From positions 62,001-126,000 of the forward strand of contig JBQVNB010000013.1 of NCBI GenBank assembly GCA_052435735.1: 64,000 bases of DNA. The letters are read 5' to 3'. This stretch comes from Aliihoeflea sp052435735. GTDB lineage: Bacteria > Pseudomonadota > Alphaproteobacteria > Rhizobiales > Rhizobiaceae. The notes under the pieces are model-generated. The model was not told where the DNA came from, made no database searches, and saw only the letters and a list, made by a program, of their open reading frames with translations. The position numbers and the translations under genes are program-made. Below, one piece after another: positions 25,617 to 35,536 of this stretch (position 1 is its first letter; every line of letters begins with the position of its first letter).

Positions 25617-25658
25617 ATGGCGATGTCCTTGCCCGGATGTGAGGGGAAGTCCCGCTGA
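25617..25658 (+). CDS. 13-residue leader ORF coupled to pccB
   Basis: A short frame, MAMSLPGCEGKSR, is preceded by a strong GGGAGGAG (25603-25610) 6 nt from its ATG. Its stop overlaps the pccB start (TGATG, sharing the A at 25658). pccB itself has only a weaker GAGGGG about 11 nt upstream, inside the leader. The layout suggests that translation of the leader delivers ribosomes to pccB. It has no match to a known attenuator peptide that I can recognise, and it may be purely a coupling device. Confidence 0.45.
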   Translation: MAMSLPGCEGKSR

Positions 25659-27190
25659 TGCGCGCAGTTCTCGAACAGTTGGAGGAGCGGCGCGGTCAGG
25701 CGCGGCTCGGCGGCGGCCAGAAGCGCATCGACGCGCAGCACGCCAAGGGCAAGCTCACCGCGCGCGAACGCGTCGAGGTGCTGCTCGATGAGGGTTCGTT
25801 CGAGGAATACGACATGTATGTCGTGCACCGGACGACCGATTTCGGCATGGCCGAGCAGAAATTCTCCGGCGACGGCGTTGTGACAGGCTGGGGCACGATC
25901 AACGGCCGACTCGTCTACGTCTTCTCCCAGGATTTCACCGTCCTCGGCGGCTCGCTCTCCGAGACCCACGCTCAGAAAATCTGCAAGATCATGGACATGG
26001 CGGTGCGCAACGGCGCGCCGGTCATCGGCCTCAACGATTCAGGCGGCGCGCGCATCCAGGAAGGCGTCGCCTCGCTCGGCGGCTATGCCGACGTCTTCAA
26101 GCGCAATGTCGACGCGTCGGGCGTGGTGCCACAGATTTCCGTCATCATGGGCCCCTGCGCCGGCGGCGCGGTCTATTCGCCGGCGATGACCGACTTCATC
26201 TTCATGGTGCGCGATTCATCCTACATGTTCGTCACCGGCCCGGACGTCGTGAAGACCGTGACGAACGAGATCGTCACGGCCGAGGAACTCGGCGGCGCAA
26301 GGACGCACACGCAGAAATCCTCGGTCGCTGACGGCGCCTTCGACAATGACGTCATCGCGCTGGAGGAAGTGCGCCGGCTGTTCGACTTCCTGCCGCTCAA
26401 CAACCGCGAGAAGCCGCCCGTTCGCCCGTTCCACGACGACCCGGCCCGTATCGAGGACCGGCTCGACACGCTGATCCCCGACTCGGCCGCCAAGCCCTAC
26501 GACATGAAGGAACTGATCCACGCGCTCGGCGACGAGGGCGAGTTCTTCGAGATTCAGGAAGCTTTCGCCCGCAACATCATCACCGGCTTCATGCGCATGG
26601 AAGGCCAGACGGTCGGCGTCGTCGCCAACCAGCCGATGGTGCTCGCCGGCTGCCTCGACATCGATTCATCGCGCAAGGCCGCGCGTTTCGTGCGCTTCTG
26701 CGATGCCTTCTCGATCCCGATCCTGACGCTGGTCGACGTGCCGGGCTTCCTGCCGGGCACGGCGCAGGAATATGGCGGCGTCATCAAGCATGGCGCAAAG
26801 CTGCTCTTCGCATACAGTCAGGCGACCGTTCCGATGGTCACCCTCATCACCCGCAAGGCCTATGGCGGCGCCTACGACGTCATGGCCTCCAAGCACATCG
26901 GCGCCGACGTCAACTACGCCTGGCCGACGGCCGAGATCGCCGTGATGGGCGCCAAGGGCGCGACCGAAATTCTCTACCGCTCCGAACTCGGCGACCCGGA
27001 AAAAATCGCCGCCCGGACGAAAGAATACGAGACCAACTTCGCCAATCCGTTCAAGGCCGCCGAGCGCGGCTTCATCGACGAAGTGATCATGCCGCATTCC
27101 TCCCGCAAGCGCATCGCGCGCGCCTTCGCCATGCTGCGCTCCAAGAAGCTGGAGCAGCCATGGAAGAAGCACGACACGATCCCGCTTTAG
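25658..27190 (+). CDS. pccB: Propionyl-CoA carboxylase beta subunit (carboxyltransferase)
   Basis: A 510-residue biotin-dependent carboxyltransferase transferring CO2 from carboxybiotin to propionyl-CoA, giving methylmalonyl-CoA. Typical segments: GKLTARERVEVLLDEGSFEE, the oxyanion loops GLNDSGGARIQEGVASLGGYAD and MGPCAGGAVYSPAMTDF, and LVDVPGFLPGTAQEYGGVIKHGAKLLFAY. The length is that of bacterial PccB. The partner pccA lies on the same strand after two small DUF genes, and methylmalonyl-CoA mutase follows, so the set makes succinyl-CoA. Confidence 0.97.
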   Translation: MRAVLEQLEERRGQARLGGGQKRIDAQHAKGKLTARERVEVLLDEGSFEEYDMYVVHRTTDFGMAEQKFSGDGVVTGWGTINGRLVYVFSQDFTVLGGSLSETHAQKICKIMDMAVRNGAPVIGLNDSGGARIQEGVASLGGYADVFKRNVDASGVVPQISVIMGPCAGGAVYSPAMTDFIFMVRDSSYMFVTGPDVVKTVTNEIVTAEELGGARTHTQKSSVADGAFDNDVIALEEVRRLFDFLPLNNREKPPVRPFHDDPARIEDRLDTLIPDSAAKPYDMKELIHALGDEGEFFEIQEAFARNIITGFMRMEGQTVGVVANQPMVLAGCLDIDSSRKAARFVRFCDAFSIPILTLVDVPGFLPGTAQEYGGVIKHGAKLLFAYSQATVPMVTLITRKAYGGAYDVMASKHIGADVNYAWPTAEIAVMGAKGATEILYRSELGDPEKIAARTKEYETNFANPFKAAERGFIDEVIMPHSSRKRIARAFAMLRSKKLEQPWKKHDTIPL

Positions 27191-27199
27191 GGGCGGGTG

Positions 27200-27436
27200 A
27201 TGCCGACCGTCTTCGAATGGAAGGGATGGAAGTTTCTATTCTATAGTGACGAAGGCACGGAGCCGCCGCATATCCACGCACGCAAGGATCGCAAGGAAAC
27301 AAAGATTTGGCTCAAAAGCCTTGAGATAGCGCGAAACAAGCGGTGCACGGCGCATGAACTAGCCGCTCTCGCGAATATTGTAGAAGAGCATCAAAGCGAA
27401 TTTCTGGAGCGATGGCATGAGCACTTTGGAAATTGA
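27200..27436 (+). CDS. DUF4160 protein
   Basis: A 78-residue protein starting MPTVFEWKGWKFLFYS (GTG 27197 is possible one codon earlier). It has the DUF4160 pattern: EPPHIHARKDRKETKIWL, LEIARNKRCTAHELAALANIVEEHQSEFLERWHEHF. The family is commonly paired with DUF2442, as here, with a 20-bp overlap. The pair has been viewed as a toxin-antitoxin-like unit, but no activity is established to my knowledge. It is inserted between pccB (10 nt upstream) and pccA and is more A/T-rich than both. Confidence 0.85.
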   Translation: MPTVFEWKGWKFLFYSDEGTEPPHIHARKDRKETKIWLKSLEIARNKRCTAHELAALANIVEEHQSEFLERWHEHFGN

Positions 27437-27695
27437 CGAAGACCTGATCGAGCCCGTCGCCGCGCACTGCACGGACCACGACCTCGTGGTGACGCTTGCC
27501 GATGGCGTGAGGCTGGTCATGCCGCTCTGGTGGTATCCCCGTCTGCTGCGCGCCGGCGAGCGGGAACGCAACGAAATCGAGCTGTCGCCCTATGGCATTC
27601 ACTGGCCGACAATCGACGAGGATTTGAGTGTCGAGGGAATGCTCAAAGGCCGCAAGGCACCTGATGCCGTGCCGCCGGCACAAGCCGCCGAATGA
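27417..27695 (+). CDS. DUF2442 protein
   Basis: A 92-residue DUF2442 protein: residues 20-50 read VVTLADGVRLVMPLWWYPRLL, followed by NEIELSPYGIHWPTIDEDLSVEGML, the family core. It starts within the DUF4160 gene, which indicates coupled translation and a joint role. The tail KGRKAPDAVPPAQAAE is disordered. It ends 40 nt before pccA. A regulatory or antitoxin-like role is inferred only from gene pairing. Confidence 0.85.
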   Translation: MSTLEIDEDLIEPVAAHCTDHDLVVTLADGVRLVMPLWWYPRLLRAGERERNEIELSPYGIHWPTIDEDLSVEGMLKGRKAPDAVPPAQAAE

Positions 27696-27735
27696 CCACT
27701 TCACCTCCTTCTCCCGCGATGTGAGACCCAAAAGA

Positions 27736-29739
27736 ATGTTCAAGAAAATCCTCATCGCCAATCGCGGCGAGATCGCCTGTCGGGTCATCAAGACGGCGAA
27801 GAAGCTCGGCATCGCGACCGTCGCGGTCTATTCCGACGCCGATCGCGATGCGCTGCATGTGAAGATGGCGGACGAGGCGGTGCATATCGGTCCGGCGCCG
27901 TCGAACCAGTCCTATATCGTCATCGACAAGATCATCGACGCGATCGCCAAGACCGGCGCCGATGCGGTCCATCCGGGCTATGGCTTCTTGTCGGAGAACC
28001 CGCTTTTCGCGCAGGCGCTGGAAAGGCAAGGCGTCGCCTTCGTCGGTCCGCCGGTGCGCGCGATCGAGGCGATGGGCGACAAGATCACGTCTAAGAAGCT
28101 CGCCGCCGAAGCGGGCGTCTCGACTGTGCCCGGCCATATGGGCCTGATCGCCGATGCCGACGAGGCGGTCAAGATTTCCACCTCGATCGGCTATCCGGTG
28201 ATGATCAAGGCGTCGGCCGGCGGCGGCGGGAAGGGCATGCGCATCGCCTGGAACGACGCGGAGGCGCGCGAGGGCTTCCAGTCGTCCAAGAATGAGGCGA
28301 AGAACTCCTTCGGCGACGACCGCATCTTCATCGAGAAGTTCGTCACCCAGCCGCGCCATATCGAGATCCAGGTCTTGGGCGACCAGCACGGCAATGTCAT
28401 CTATCTCGGCGAGCGCGAATGCTCGATCCAGCGCCGGAACCAGAAGGTCATCGAGGAGGCGCCGTCGCCATTCCTCGATGAGGCGACGCGCAAGGCGATG
28501 GGCGAGCAGTCGGTCGCGCTGGCAAAGGCCGTCGGCTATTTCTCGGCCGGCACGGTCGAGTTCATCGTCGATGGGGAGCGCAATTTCTACTTCCTCGAAA
28601 TGAACACGCGCCTGCAGGTCGAGCATCCGGTAACCGAATTGATCACCGGCATCGACCTCGTCGAGGAGATGATCCGTGTTGCCGCCGGCGAGAAGCTGCG
28701 GATGGCGCAGGACGACGTCGAACTGAACGGCTGGGCGATCGAAAGCCGGCTTTATGCGGAAGACCCGTTCCGCAACTTCCTGCCGTCGATCGGCAGGCTG
28801 ACACGCTATCGCCCGCCAGCCGAAGGCAAGCTGGATGACGGCACGATCGTGCGCAACGACACCGGCGTGTTCGAGGGCGGCGAGATCTCGATGTATTATG
28901 ATCCGATGATCGCCAAGCTCTGCACATGGGCTCCTGATCGCCTCGCCGCCATCGACGCGATGAGCGCTGCGCTCGACGATTTCGAGGTCGAGGGCATCGG
29001 CCACAACCTGCCCTTCCTGTCGGCGGTGATGGAGCACGAGCGCTTCCGCGACGGCCGCCTGACGACCGCTTTTATCGCCGAGGAATTTCCCGAAGGCTTC
29101 CAGGGCGTCGCGCCGCAGGCCGCTGACGGCCGCGTCCTCGCCGCCGTCGCCGCCTTCGTCAATTGGCGCAGCCAGAAGCGCGACGTGCTGATTTCCGGCG
29201 GCATGGACAATCACCGCCGCGCCGTCGGGCGTGACTGGATCGTCGCGATGGGTGAGAGCGAATTCGAATGCCTCCTGCGCGAGGAGGGCGGCAAGGTGCT
29301 GGTCTCCTTCGGTCCCGACAAGGCGGTCGAGGTCAGGTCGGACTGGCTGCCCGGCAAGAGCCATGCGCGCTTCACCGTCGACGGCGAGCCGGTCGGCGTC
29401 AAGATCGATCGCGTCAATTCGGCCTGGCGCCTGCGCTGGAAGGGCATCGACGAGAAGGTTCATGTGCGCACCCCGCGCATTGCCGCGCTGGCGCGCCTGA
29501 TGCCCGAAAAGCTGCCGCCGGACACCTCGAAGATGCTGCTCTGCCCGATGCCGGGCGTGATAACCTCGATCGCGGTCAAGCCCGGCGACACCGTCGAGGA
29601 CGGCCAGCCGCTCGCCACCGTCGAGGCGATGAAGATGGAAAACGTCCTGCGCGCGGAGCGGCGCGGCGTGGTGAAGTCGGTCGCCGTGGAGGCGGGCGCG
29701 AGCCTGGCGGTGGACGAGATGATTTTGGAGTTCGAGTAG
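27736..29739 (+). CDS. pccA: Propionyl-CoA carboxylase alpha subunit (biotin carboxylase/biotin carrier)
   Basis: A 667-residue protein from ATG 27736 (MFKKILIANRGEIACRV); the longer frame upstream overlaps DUF2442 and is rejected. The biotin carboxylase domain spans about residues 1-450 with the ATP-grasp loop SAGGGGKGMRIAW and ERECSIQRRNQK. A linker domain follows, and a C-terminal biotinyl domain has the biotin-accepting lysine 633 in VEAMKMENVL. It carboxylates biotin for PccB. The biotin carrier is complete, so the holoenzyme can be built from this locus. Confidence 0.96.
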   Translation: MFKKILIANRGEIACRVIKTAKKLGIATVAVYSDADRDALHVKMADEAVHIGPAPSNQSYIVIDKIIDAIAKTGADAVHPGYGFLSENPLFAQALERQGVAFVGPPVRAIEAMGDKITSKKLAAEAGVSTVPGHMGLIADADEAVKISTSIGYPVMIKASAGGGGKGMRIAWNDAEAREGFQSSKNEAKNSFGDDRIFIEKFVTQPRHIEIQVLGDQHGNVIYLGERECSIQRRNQKVIEEAPSPFLDEATRKAMGEQSVALAKAVGYFSAGTVEFIVDGERNFYFLEMNTRLQVEHPVTELITGIDLVEEMIRVAAGEKLRMAQDDVELNGWAIESRLYAEDPFRNFLPSIGRLTRYRPPAEGKLDDGTIVRNDTGVFEGGEISMYYDPMIAKLCTWAPDRLAAIDAMSAALDDFEVEGIGHNLPFLSAVMEHERFRDGRLTTAFIAEEFPEGFQGVAPQAADGRVLAAVAAFVNWRSQKRDVLISGGMDNHRRAVGRDWIVAMGESEFECLLREEGGKVLVSFGPDKAVEVRSDWLPGKSHARFTVDGEPVGVKIDRVNSAWRLRWKGIDEKVHVRTPRIAALARLMPEKLPPDTSKMLLCPMPGVITSIAVKPGDTVEDGQPLATVEAMKMENVLRAERRGVVKSVAVEAGASLAVDEMILEFE

Positions 29740-29768
29740 GGTCATGCTGAACCGTCTGCGCCTCTTCG

Positions 29769-29888
29769 CGCCCCCCTCTGTCCTGCCGGACATCTCCCCC
29801 GCGAGGGGGGAGATCAGCCAGTCGCAAAGGTCAACGCGCGTGATCTCCCCCCTTGCGGGGGAGATGTCCGGCAGGACAGAGGGGGGCA
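29769..29888. repeat. Intergenic palindromic repeat, family A, copy 4
   Basis: Arms CCCCCCTCTGTCCTGCCGGA and TCCGGCAGGACAGAGGGGG with inner CATCTCCCCC and GGGGGAGATG, and right flank GCAACGTAGAGCGC as in copy 3. It lies between pccA and the methylmalonyl-CoA mutase gene. The whole gap is this repeat plus the mutase ribosome site, which leaves no room for a B12 riboswitch. Confidence 0.92.
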
Positions 29889-29922
29889 ACGTAGAGCGCC
29901 TCGCGGCAGGAGGAGCCGACGC

Positions 29923-32061
<2,139 letters not shown>

Positions 32062-32065
32062 GGCG

Positions 32066-32284
32066 TTACGCTTCGAATGGATCGCGCGCCGGCGCGTGCG
32101 GGTAGGTGCCCGCCGCGCGGCGGCGCTCGATCTGCTTCATCGAACAGGCGGGCGAGCACAATATGCCTTCGTCGCAGAAATAGGCCGGGCCGTCTTCGAT
32201 CCGGCCGTAGTAGTACCAGAAGCCCGGATCGCCGTAGCGGCGGCGGCATTCGACGCAGAAATTCGTTTCGGGGCGCGCCAGCAT
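32066..32284 (-). CDS. Small cysteine-rich protein of unknown function
   Basis: A 72-residue protein convergent with the mutase gene. It carries CVEC (C10, C13), a central YGDPGFWYYYGRIEDGPAYFC and C43/C47 in ILCSPACS, which could make a zinc-binding or treble-clef-like fold. There is no signal peptide or membrane helix. I do not recognise a named family. Codon use and cysteine spacing look like those of a real gene, and the start at 32284 faces a perfect palindrome shared with the divergent acyl-CoA dehydrogenase gene. Confidence 0.6.
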   Translation of the reverse strand: MLARPETNFCVECRRRYGDPGFWYYYGRIEDGPAYFCDEGILCSPACSMKQIERRRAAGTYPHAPARDPFEA

Positions 32285-32307
32285 TATGGTCTCCGTTTCG
32301 CTTCCAG

Positions 32308-32325
32308 TTTGACGTAAACGTCAAA
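32308..32325. promoter_or_regulatory. Perfect palindromic operator TTTGACGTAAACGTCAAA
   Basis: An 18-bp palindrome with 8-bp arms and an AA centre lies between the small Cys-rich gene (minus) and the acyl-CoA dehydrogenase (plus), 46 bp before the latter's ATG. From memory it resembles the ACGT-NN-ACGT type of site described for regulators of branched-chain and fatty acyl-CoA degradation. No regulator gene is adjacent, so the protein would act in trans. Confidence 0.65.
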
Positions 32326-32370
32326 AAAATCTAGCCATGGTTGCCACGCATTCGAGCCGGAGGAAAGCCT

Positions 32371-34143
32371 ATGTATCGCGCGCCTGTCGACGACATCGCA
32401 TTCACCTTGAAACATGTCGCGGGGCTCGACGGGGCGATGGCTGATGGCCGTCTCGGCGATCTTTCCGACGATCTGGTCGACGCTATCCTTGGCGAAGCCG
32501 GCCGCTTCGCCTCCGAAGAACTGGCACCTCTCTACAAGGTCGGCGACGAGGTCGGCGCGGTCTGGAAGGATGCGGCGGTGACGACGCCGCCCGGCTGGCG
32601 CGAGGCCTATCGCCACTGGATCGAGGGCGGCTGGAACGGGCTCTCCGGGCCCGAGGATTTCGGCGGACAGGGCCTGCCGACCATGCTCGCCATGGCCGCG
32701 ATGGAGATGTGGAACTCGGCCTCCATCGCCTTCGCGCTCTGCCCGACGCTGACCGCCGGCGCGGCGGAAGCCGTCGCCAAGCACGGGTCGGACGACCTCA
32801 AGGCGATCTATCTCGAAAAGCTCGTCACCGGCGAATGGACCGGCACGATGAACCTGACCGAGCCGCAGGCCGGCTCCGACCTCGCCGCGCTGCGCACCCG
32901 CGCGACCCGCGCCGATGACGGCACCTACCGCATCTTCGGCCAGAAAATCTTCATCACCTATGGCGAGCACGACTACACCGACAACATCGTCCATTTGGTG
33001 CTCGCACGCCTGCCCGACGCGCCGGCCGGCACGCGCGGCATCTCGCTGTTCCTGGTGCCGAAATTCCTCGTTAACGCGGACGGGTCGCTCGGCCGGCGCA
33101 ACGACGCCTTCTGCGCCTCGATCGAGCACAAACTCGGCATCCACGCCTCGCCCACCTGCACCATGATCTTCGGCGACGGCTTCGTCGACGGCGAGGAAAA
33201 GGGCGCGGTCGGCTATCTGGTCGGCGAGGAGAATCGCGGCCTCGCCTGCATGTTCACCATGATGAACAATGCACGCCTCGCTGTCGGCATCGAGGGCGTC
33301 GCGGTCGCCGAGGCCGCATTCCAGAAGGCGCATGCCTATGCGCTCGACCGTCGCCAGGGCAAGGCGCCGGGGCACACGGGCGACGGCATGGCGCCGATCG
33401 TCCTGCACCCCGACGTGCAGCGCAATCTTTTGACCATGAAGGCGCTGACGCAGATCGCGCGCGCCATCTGCTATTCCTGCGCCCACGCGATCGACATGAG
33501 CCATGCGGGCGGCGACGACGCGGCCGAATGGGCCGACCGCGCCGGCCTCCTGACCCCGGTCGCCAAGGCCTTCTCGACCGATATCGGCGTCGAGATGGCC
33601 TCGGTCGGCGTGCAGATCCATGGCGGCATGGGCTTCATCGAAGAGACAGGCGCGGCCGCACTCTATCGCGACGCGCGCATCGCGCCGATATACGAAGGCA
33701 CCAACGGCATCCAGGCCATCGACCTCGTCACGCGCAAGCTGCCGCTTGGGCACGGCAAGCACGTGCTGCGCTTCATCGACGAGCTGCACGCCGACATCGA
33801 GGCCGTGCGCACGTCGAACCGGGACGGCTTCGGCGCGACGGCGGAAAAATGCGAGGCGGCGTTGAACGATTTGTCCGAGGCGACGGCCTGGCTGCAGGAG
33901 GCGCTCGATGGCGGCCGCACCGACGAGGCGCTGGCCGGCGCGACGCCCTATCTGCGGCTCTTCGCGCTCGCCGCCGGCGGCGCCTATCTCGCGCGCGGCG
34001 CGGTAGCCGACGAGAGCGGCAAGCGCATCCCGCTCTGCCGCTTCTACGCCGAAAACCTGATCGAGGAGACCGCCGCGCTTCGCCGCCGCGTCGTCGAGGG
34101 CGCCGTCAGCCTTCGCGAAGCCGGCGCGGCGCTGGTCGCGTAA
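32371..34143 (+). CDS. Acyl-CoA dehydrogenase, long form with C-terminal extension
   Basis: A 590-residue acyl-CoA dehydrogenase starting at ATG 32371 after CGGAGGAAAG. It has the N-terminal extension YRAPVDDIAFTLKHV, the FAD segment GTMNLTEPQAGSDLAALRT, VGVQIHGGMGFIEETGAAALYRDARI and the catalytic loop IYEGTNGIQAID with its glutamate. An extra C-terminal domain of about 130 residues marks the long FadE12/DUF-extended class used for fatty acid beta-oxidation. It is followed by a crotonase gene and preceded by a palindromic operator. The chain-length preference is not predictable. Confidence 0.92.
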   Translation: MYRAPVDDIAFTLKHVAGLDGAMADGRLGDLSDDLVDAILGEAGRFASEELAPLYKVGDEVGAVWKDAAVTTPPGWREAYRHWIEGGWNGLSGPEDFGGQGLPTMLAMAAMEMWNSASIAFALCPTLTAGAAEAVAKHGSDDLKAIYLEKLVTGEWTGTMNLTEPQAGSDLAALRTRATRADDGTYRIFGQKIFITYGEHDYTDNIVHLVLARLPDAPAGTRGISLFLVPKFLVNADGSLGRRNDAFCASIEHKLGIHASPTCTMIFGDGFVDGEEKGAVGYLVGEENRGLACMFTMMNNARLAVGIEGVAVAEAAFQKAHAYALDRRQGKAPGHTGDGMAPIVLHPDVQRNLLTMKALTQIARAICYSCAHAIDMSHAGGDDAAEWADRAGLLTPVAKAFSTDIGVEMASVGVQIHGGMGFIEETGAAALYRDARIAPIYEGTNGIQAIDLVTRKLPLGHGKHVLRFIDELHADIEAVRTSNRDGFGATAEKCEAALNDLSEATAWLQEALDGGRTDEALAGATPYLRLFALAAGGAYLARGAVADESGKRIPLCRFYAENLIEETAALRRRVVEGAVSLREAGAALVA

Positions 34144-34200
34144 AGCATGGCGCCGGCAAGTGGGAACCGGTTTTCGGGTCACATCATGCGACAACGAGTG
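34144..34200. repeat. Intergenic repeat, family D, degenerate copy
   Basis: Contains AAGTGGGAACCGGTTTTCGGG, shared in its core GGAACCGGTTTTCGG with the copies at 36174 and 54615, flanked by GCATGG and CATCATGC as partial arms. This core is widespread between genes in rhizobial genomes (general knowledge). It lies between the dehydrogenase and the crotonase gene. Confidence 0.7.
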
Positions 34201-34208
34201 AGACGGAT

Positions 34209-34958
34209 ATGAACGAGCACATCCAGATCGAGCGCCGTGGCGCGATCCAGTCCATCCGCATGAACCGGCCGGACAAGAAGAACGCCATCACGCGGGCGAT
34301 GTATGCGCAGATGGCGCAGGCGCTGACGGCGGGCGACGCCGATCCCGACATCCGCTGCCATGTGATCCTCGGCGTGCCGGGCGCGTTCTCGTCGGGCAAC
34401 GACCTTGCCGACTTCATGACCGTCGCCACGGGCGGGGAGGGTGGCCGCGAGGTCTACGACTTCCTGCTCGCGCTCGCGAAGTCGCAAAAGCCGATCGTCT
34501 CGGGCGTCGATGGCATCGCCGTCGGCATCGGCACGACGATCAACCTCCATTGCGACCTGACCTTCGCCACCCCGCGCACCGAATTCCGTACCCCCTTCGT
34601 CGATCTCGGCCTCGTGCCCGAAGCAGGCTCGAGCCTGCTCGCCCCGGCCGTCATCGGGCGCCAGCAGGCCTTCGCGCTTCTGGGATTGGGCGAAGGCTTT
34701 TCGGCCGAACGCGCGAAGGAGGCGGGCCTGATCTATACCGTGGTGTCGGAAGCCGAACTCGAAGCCGCGGTCTTCGAAGCCGCCGAACGCATCGCCTCAA
34801 AGCCGCCCGAAGCCCTGAAGATCGCCCGCGACTTCCTCCTCGGCGACCGCGCACCACTCATCGCCCGAATCGAGGAAGAAGGCGTCCAGTTCCGCAACCG
34901 CCTCAAATCCGAAGAAGCGCGCAACGCCTTCATGGCCTTCATGAGCCGGAAGAAGTAG
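34209..34958 (+). CDS. Enoyl-CoA hydratase/isomerase family protein
   Basis: A 249-residue crotonase from ATG 34209; the long upstream extension is a shadow of the dehydrogenase gene. It has IQSIRMNRPDKKNAITRAMY, GVPGAFSSGNDLADF (CoA/oxyanion), SGVDGIAVGIGTTINLHCDL and VDLGLVPEAGSSLLAPAVIG. The second catalytic position reads PEAGSS, keeping one glutamate; the first lies in an NLHCDL context, so an isomerase or other crotonase activity is possible. It is probably co-transcribed with the preceding acyl-CoA dehydrogenase. Confidence 0.88.
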   Translation: MNEHIQIERRGAIQSIRMNRPDKKNAITRAMYAQMAQALTAGDADPDIRCHVILGVPGAFSSGNDLADFMTVATGGEGGREVYDFLLALAKSQKPIVSGVDGIAVGIGTTINLHCDLTFATPRTEFRTPFVDLGLVPEAGSSLLAPAVIGRQQAFALLGLGEGFSAERAKEAGLIYTVVSEAELEAAVFEAAERIASKPPEALKIARDFLLGDRAPLIARIEEEGVQFRNRLKSEEARNAFMAFMSRKK

Positions 34959-34964
34959 GGGGCC

Positions 34965-35243
34965 TTATCGTCCGCGATGCGCGTTGGCGTAGGCGCGCAG
35001 AACGGTCTGCATCTTGGTCAGATGCCCCTTGCCGCCGCTCTGCTTTTGGAAGAAATCGAAGACGTCCGCATCGAGCTTGAGGTGCACTGAGCGCTTGCGC
35101 GGCGCTTCGACCTTGGCGCTGGCCCAAAACTCCGCGCCGAGACTCTCGCCCTCCGGTGCGTCGACGGGCCGCGCGATGTCACCATTGTCCTTCATCTGGC
35201 GGATCTCCGCCAGCGATGCTCGCTTGATATATGGCTCGCTCAT
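34965..35243 (-). CDS. brnA: BrnA-family antitoxin (module 2)
   Basis: A 92-residue antitoxin: N-terminal YIKRASLAEIRQMKDNGDIA, then the GAEFWASAKV toxin-contact segment, and the C-terminal RHH KRSVHLKLDADVFDFFQKQSGGKGHLTKMQTVLRAYANAH. It lies downstream of and overlaps brnT by 65 bp. It is clearly related to module 1 only at family level; sequence and length differ, so it is not a recent duplication. Confidence 0.9.
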   Translation of the reverse strand: MSEPYIKRASLAEIRQMKDNGDIARPVDAPEGESLGAEFWASAKVEAPRKRSVHLKLDADVFDFFQKQSGGKGHLTKMQTVLRAYANAHRGR

Positions 35244-35487
35244 CGCGACCTCCCTTCCAGGCCGAAATCAGCCTGATGGCATCTTTGCGCCGTGTGTGCA
35301 CGACGACGAAACAGTCGCCGTCCACCATTCCAAGTGAGATGAAGCGCTGTTCGCCGTAATCCTGCCGGTCGTCGATGCGCGTGAAAACGACTTCTTCGAA
35401 GATCAGCGCCGCGTAGAGCAGGTCCACGCCGTGCTTCTCGATGCCGTTGCGGCGCTTGGCTTCATCCCATTCGAATTCCAACGGCAC
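35179..35487 (-). CDS. brnT: BrnT-family ribonuclease toxin (module 2)
   Basis: A 102-residue BrnT toxin: FEWDEAKRRNGIEKHGVDLLYAALIFEEVVF, then DYGEQRFISLGMVDGDCFVVVHTRRKDAIRLISAWKG, ending in the R-x-x-E-R-A/I-Y motif. The start is GTG 35487 with no Shine-Dalgarno, and a promoter with a palindromic operator stands immediately upstream. The C-terminal tail overlaps brnA. It targets RNA by family knowledge. Confidence 0.9.
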   Translation of the reverse strand: MPLEFEWDEAKRRNGIEKHGVDLLYAALIFEEVVFTRIDDRQDYGEQRFISLGMVDGDCFVVVHTRRKDAIRLISAWKGGRDERAIYQASIAGGDPPDEGQW

Positions 35488-35498
35488 AATCCAATGTT

Positions 35499-35527
35499 AG
35501 TGTATTTGAAAAGTGTACACTTTGCAA
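35499..35527 (-). promoter_or_regulatory. brnTA promoter with palindromic operator (module 2)
   Basis: Reading the minus strand, TTGCAA (35522-35527), a 17-bp spacer and TACACT (35499-35504) make a good promoter ending 11 bp before the brnT GTG. AAAGTGTACACTTT (35510-35523), a perfect 14-bp palindrome, overlaps the -35 box and spacer, placed for BrnA repression. The transcript would have almost no 5' leader. Confidence 0.65.
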
Positions 35528-35536
35528 TGTGCCCGC

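Noticed and set aside
29740..29922. Possible cobalamin riboswitch ahead of methylmalonyl-CoA mutase
   Set aside because: The gap consists of a family A palindromic repeat and the ribosome site; no B12-box-like sequence is visible.
32284..34194. Minus-strand open frame of 636 codons
   Set aside because: Antisense to the complete acyl-CoA dehydrogenase gene; no recognisable domain.
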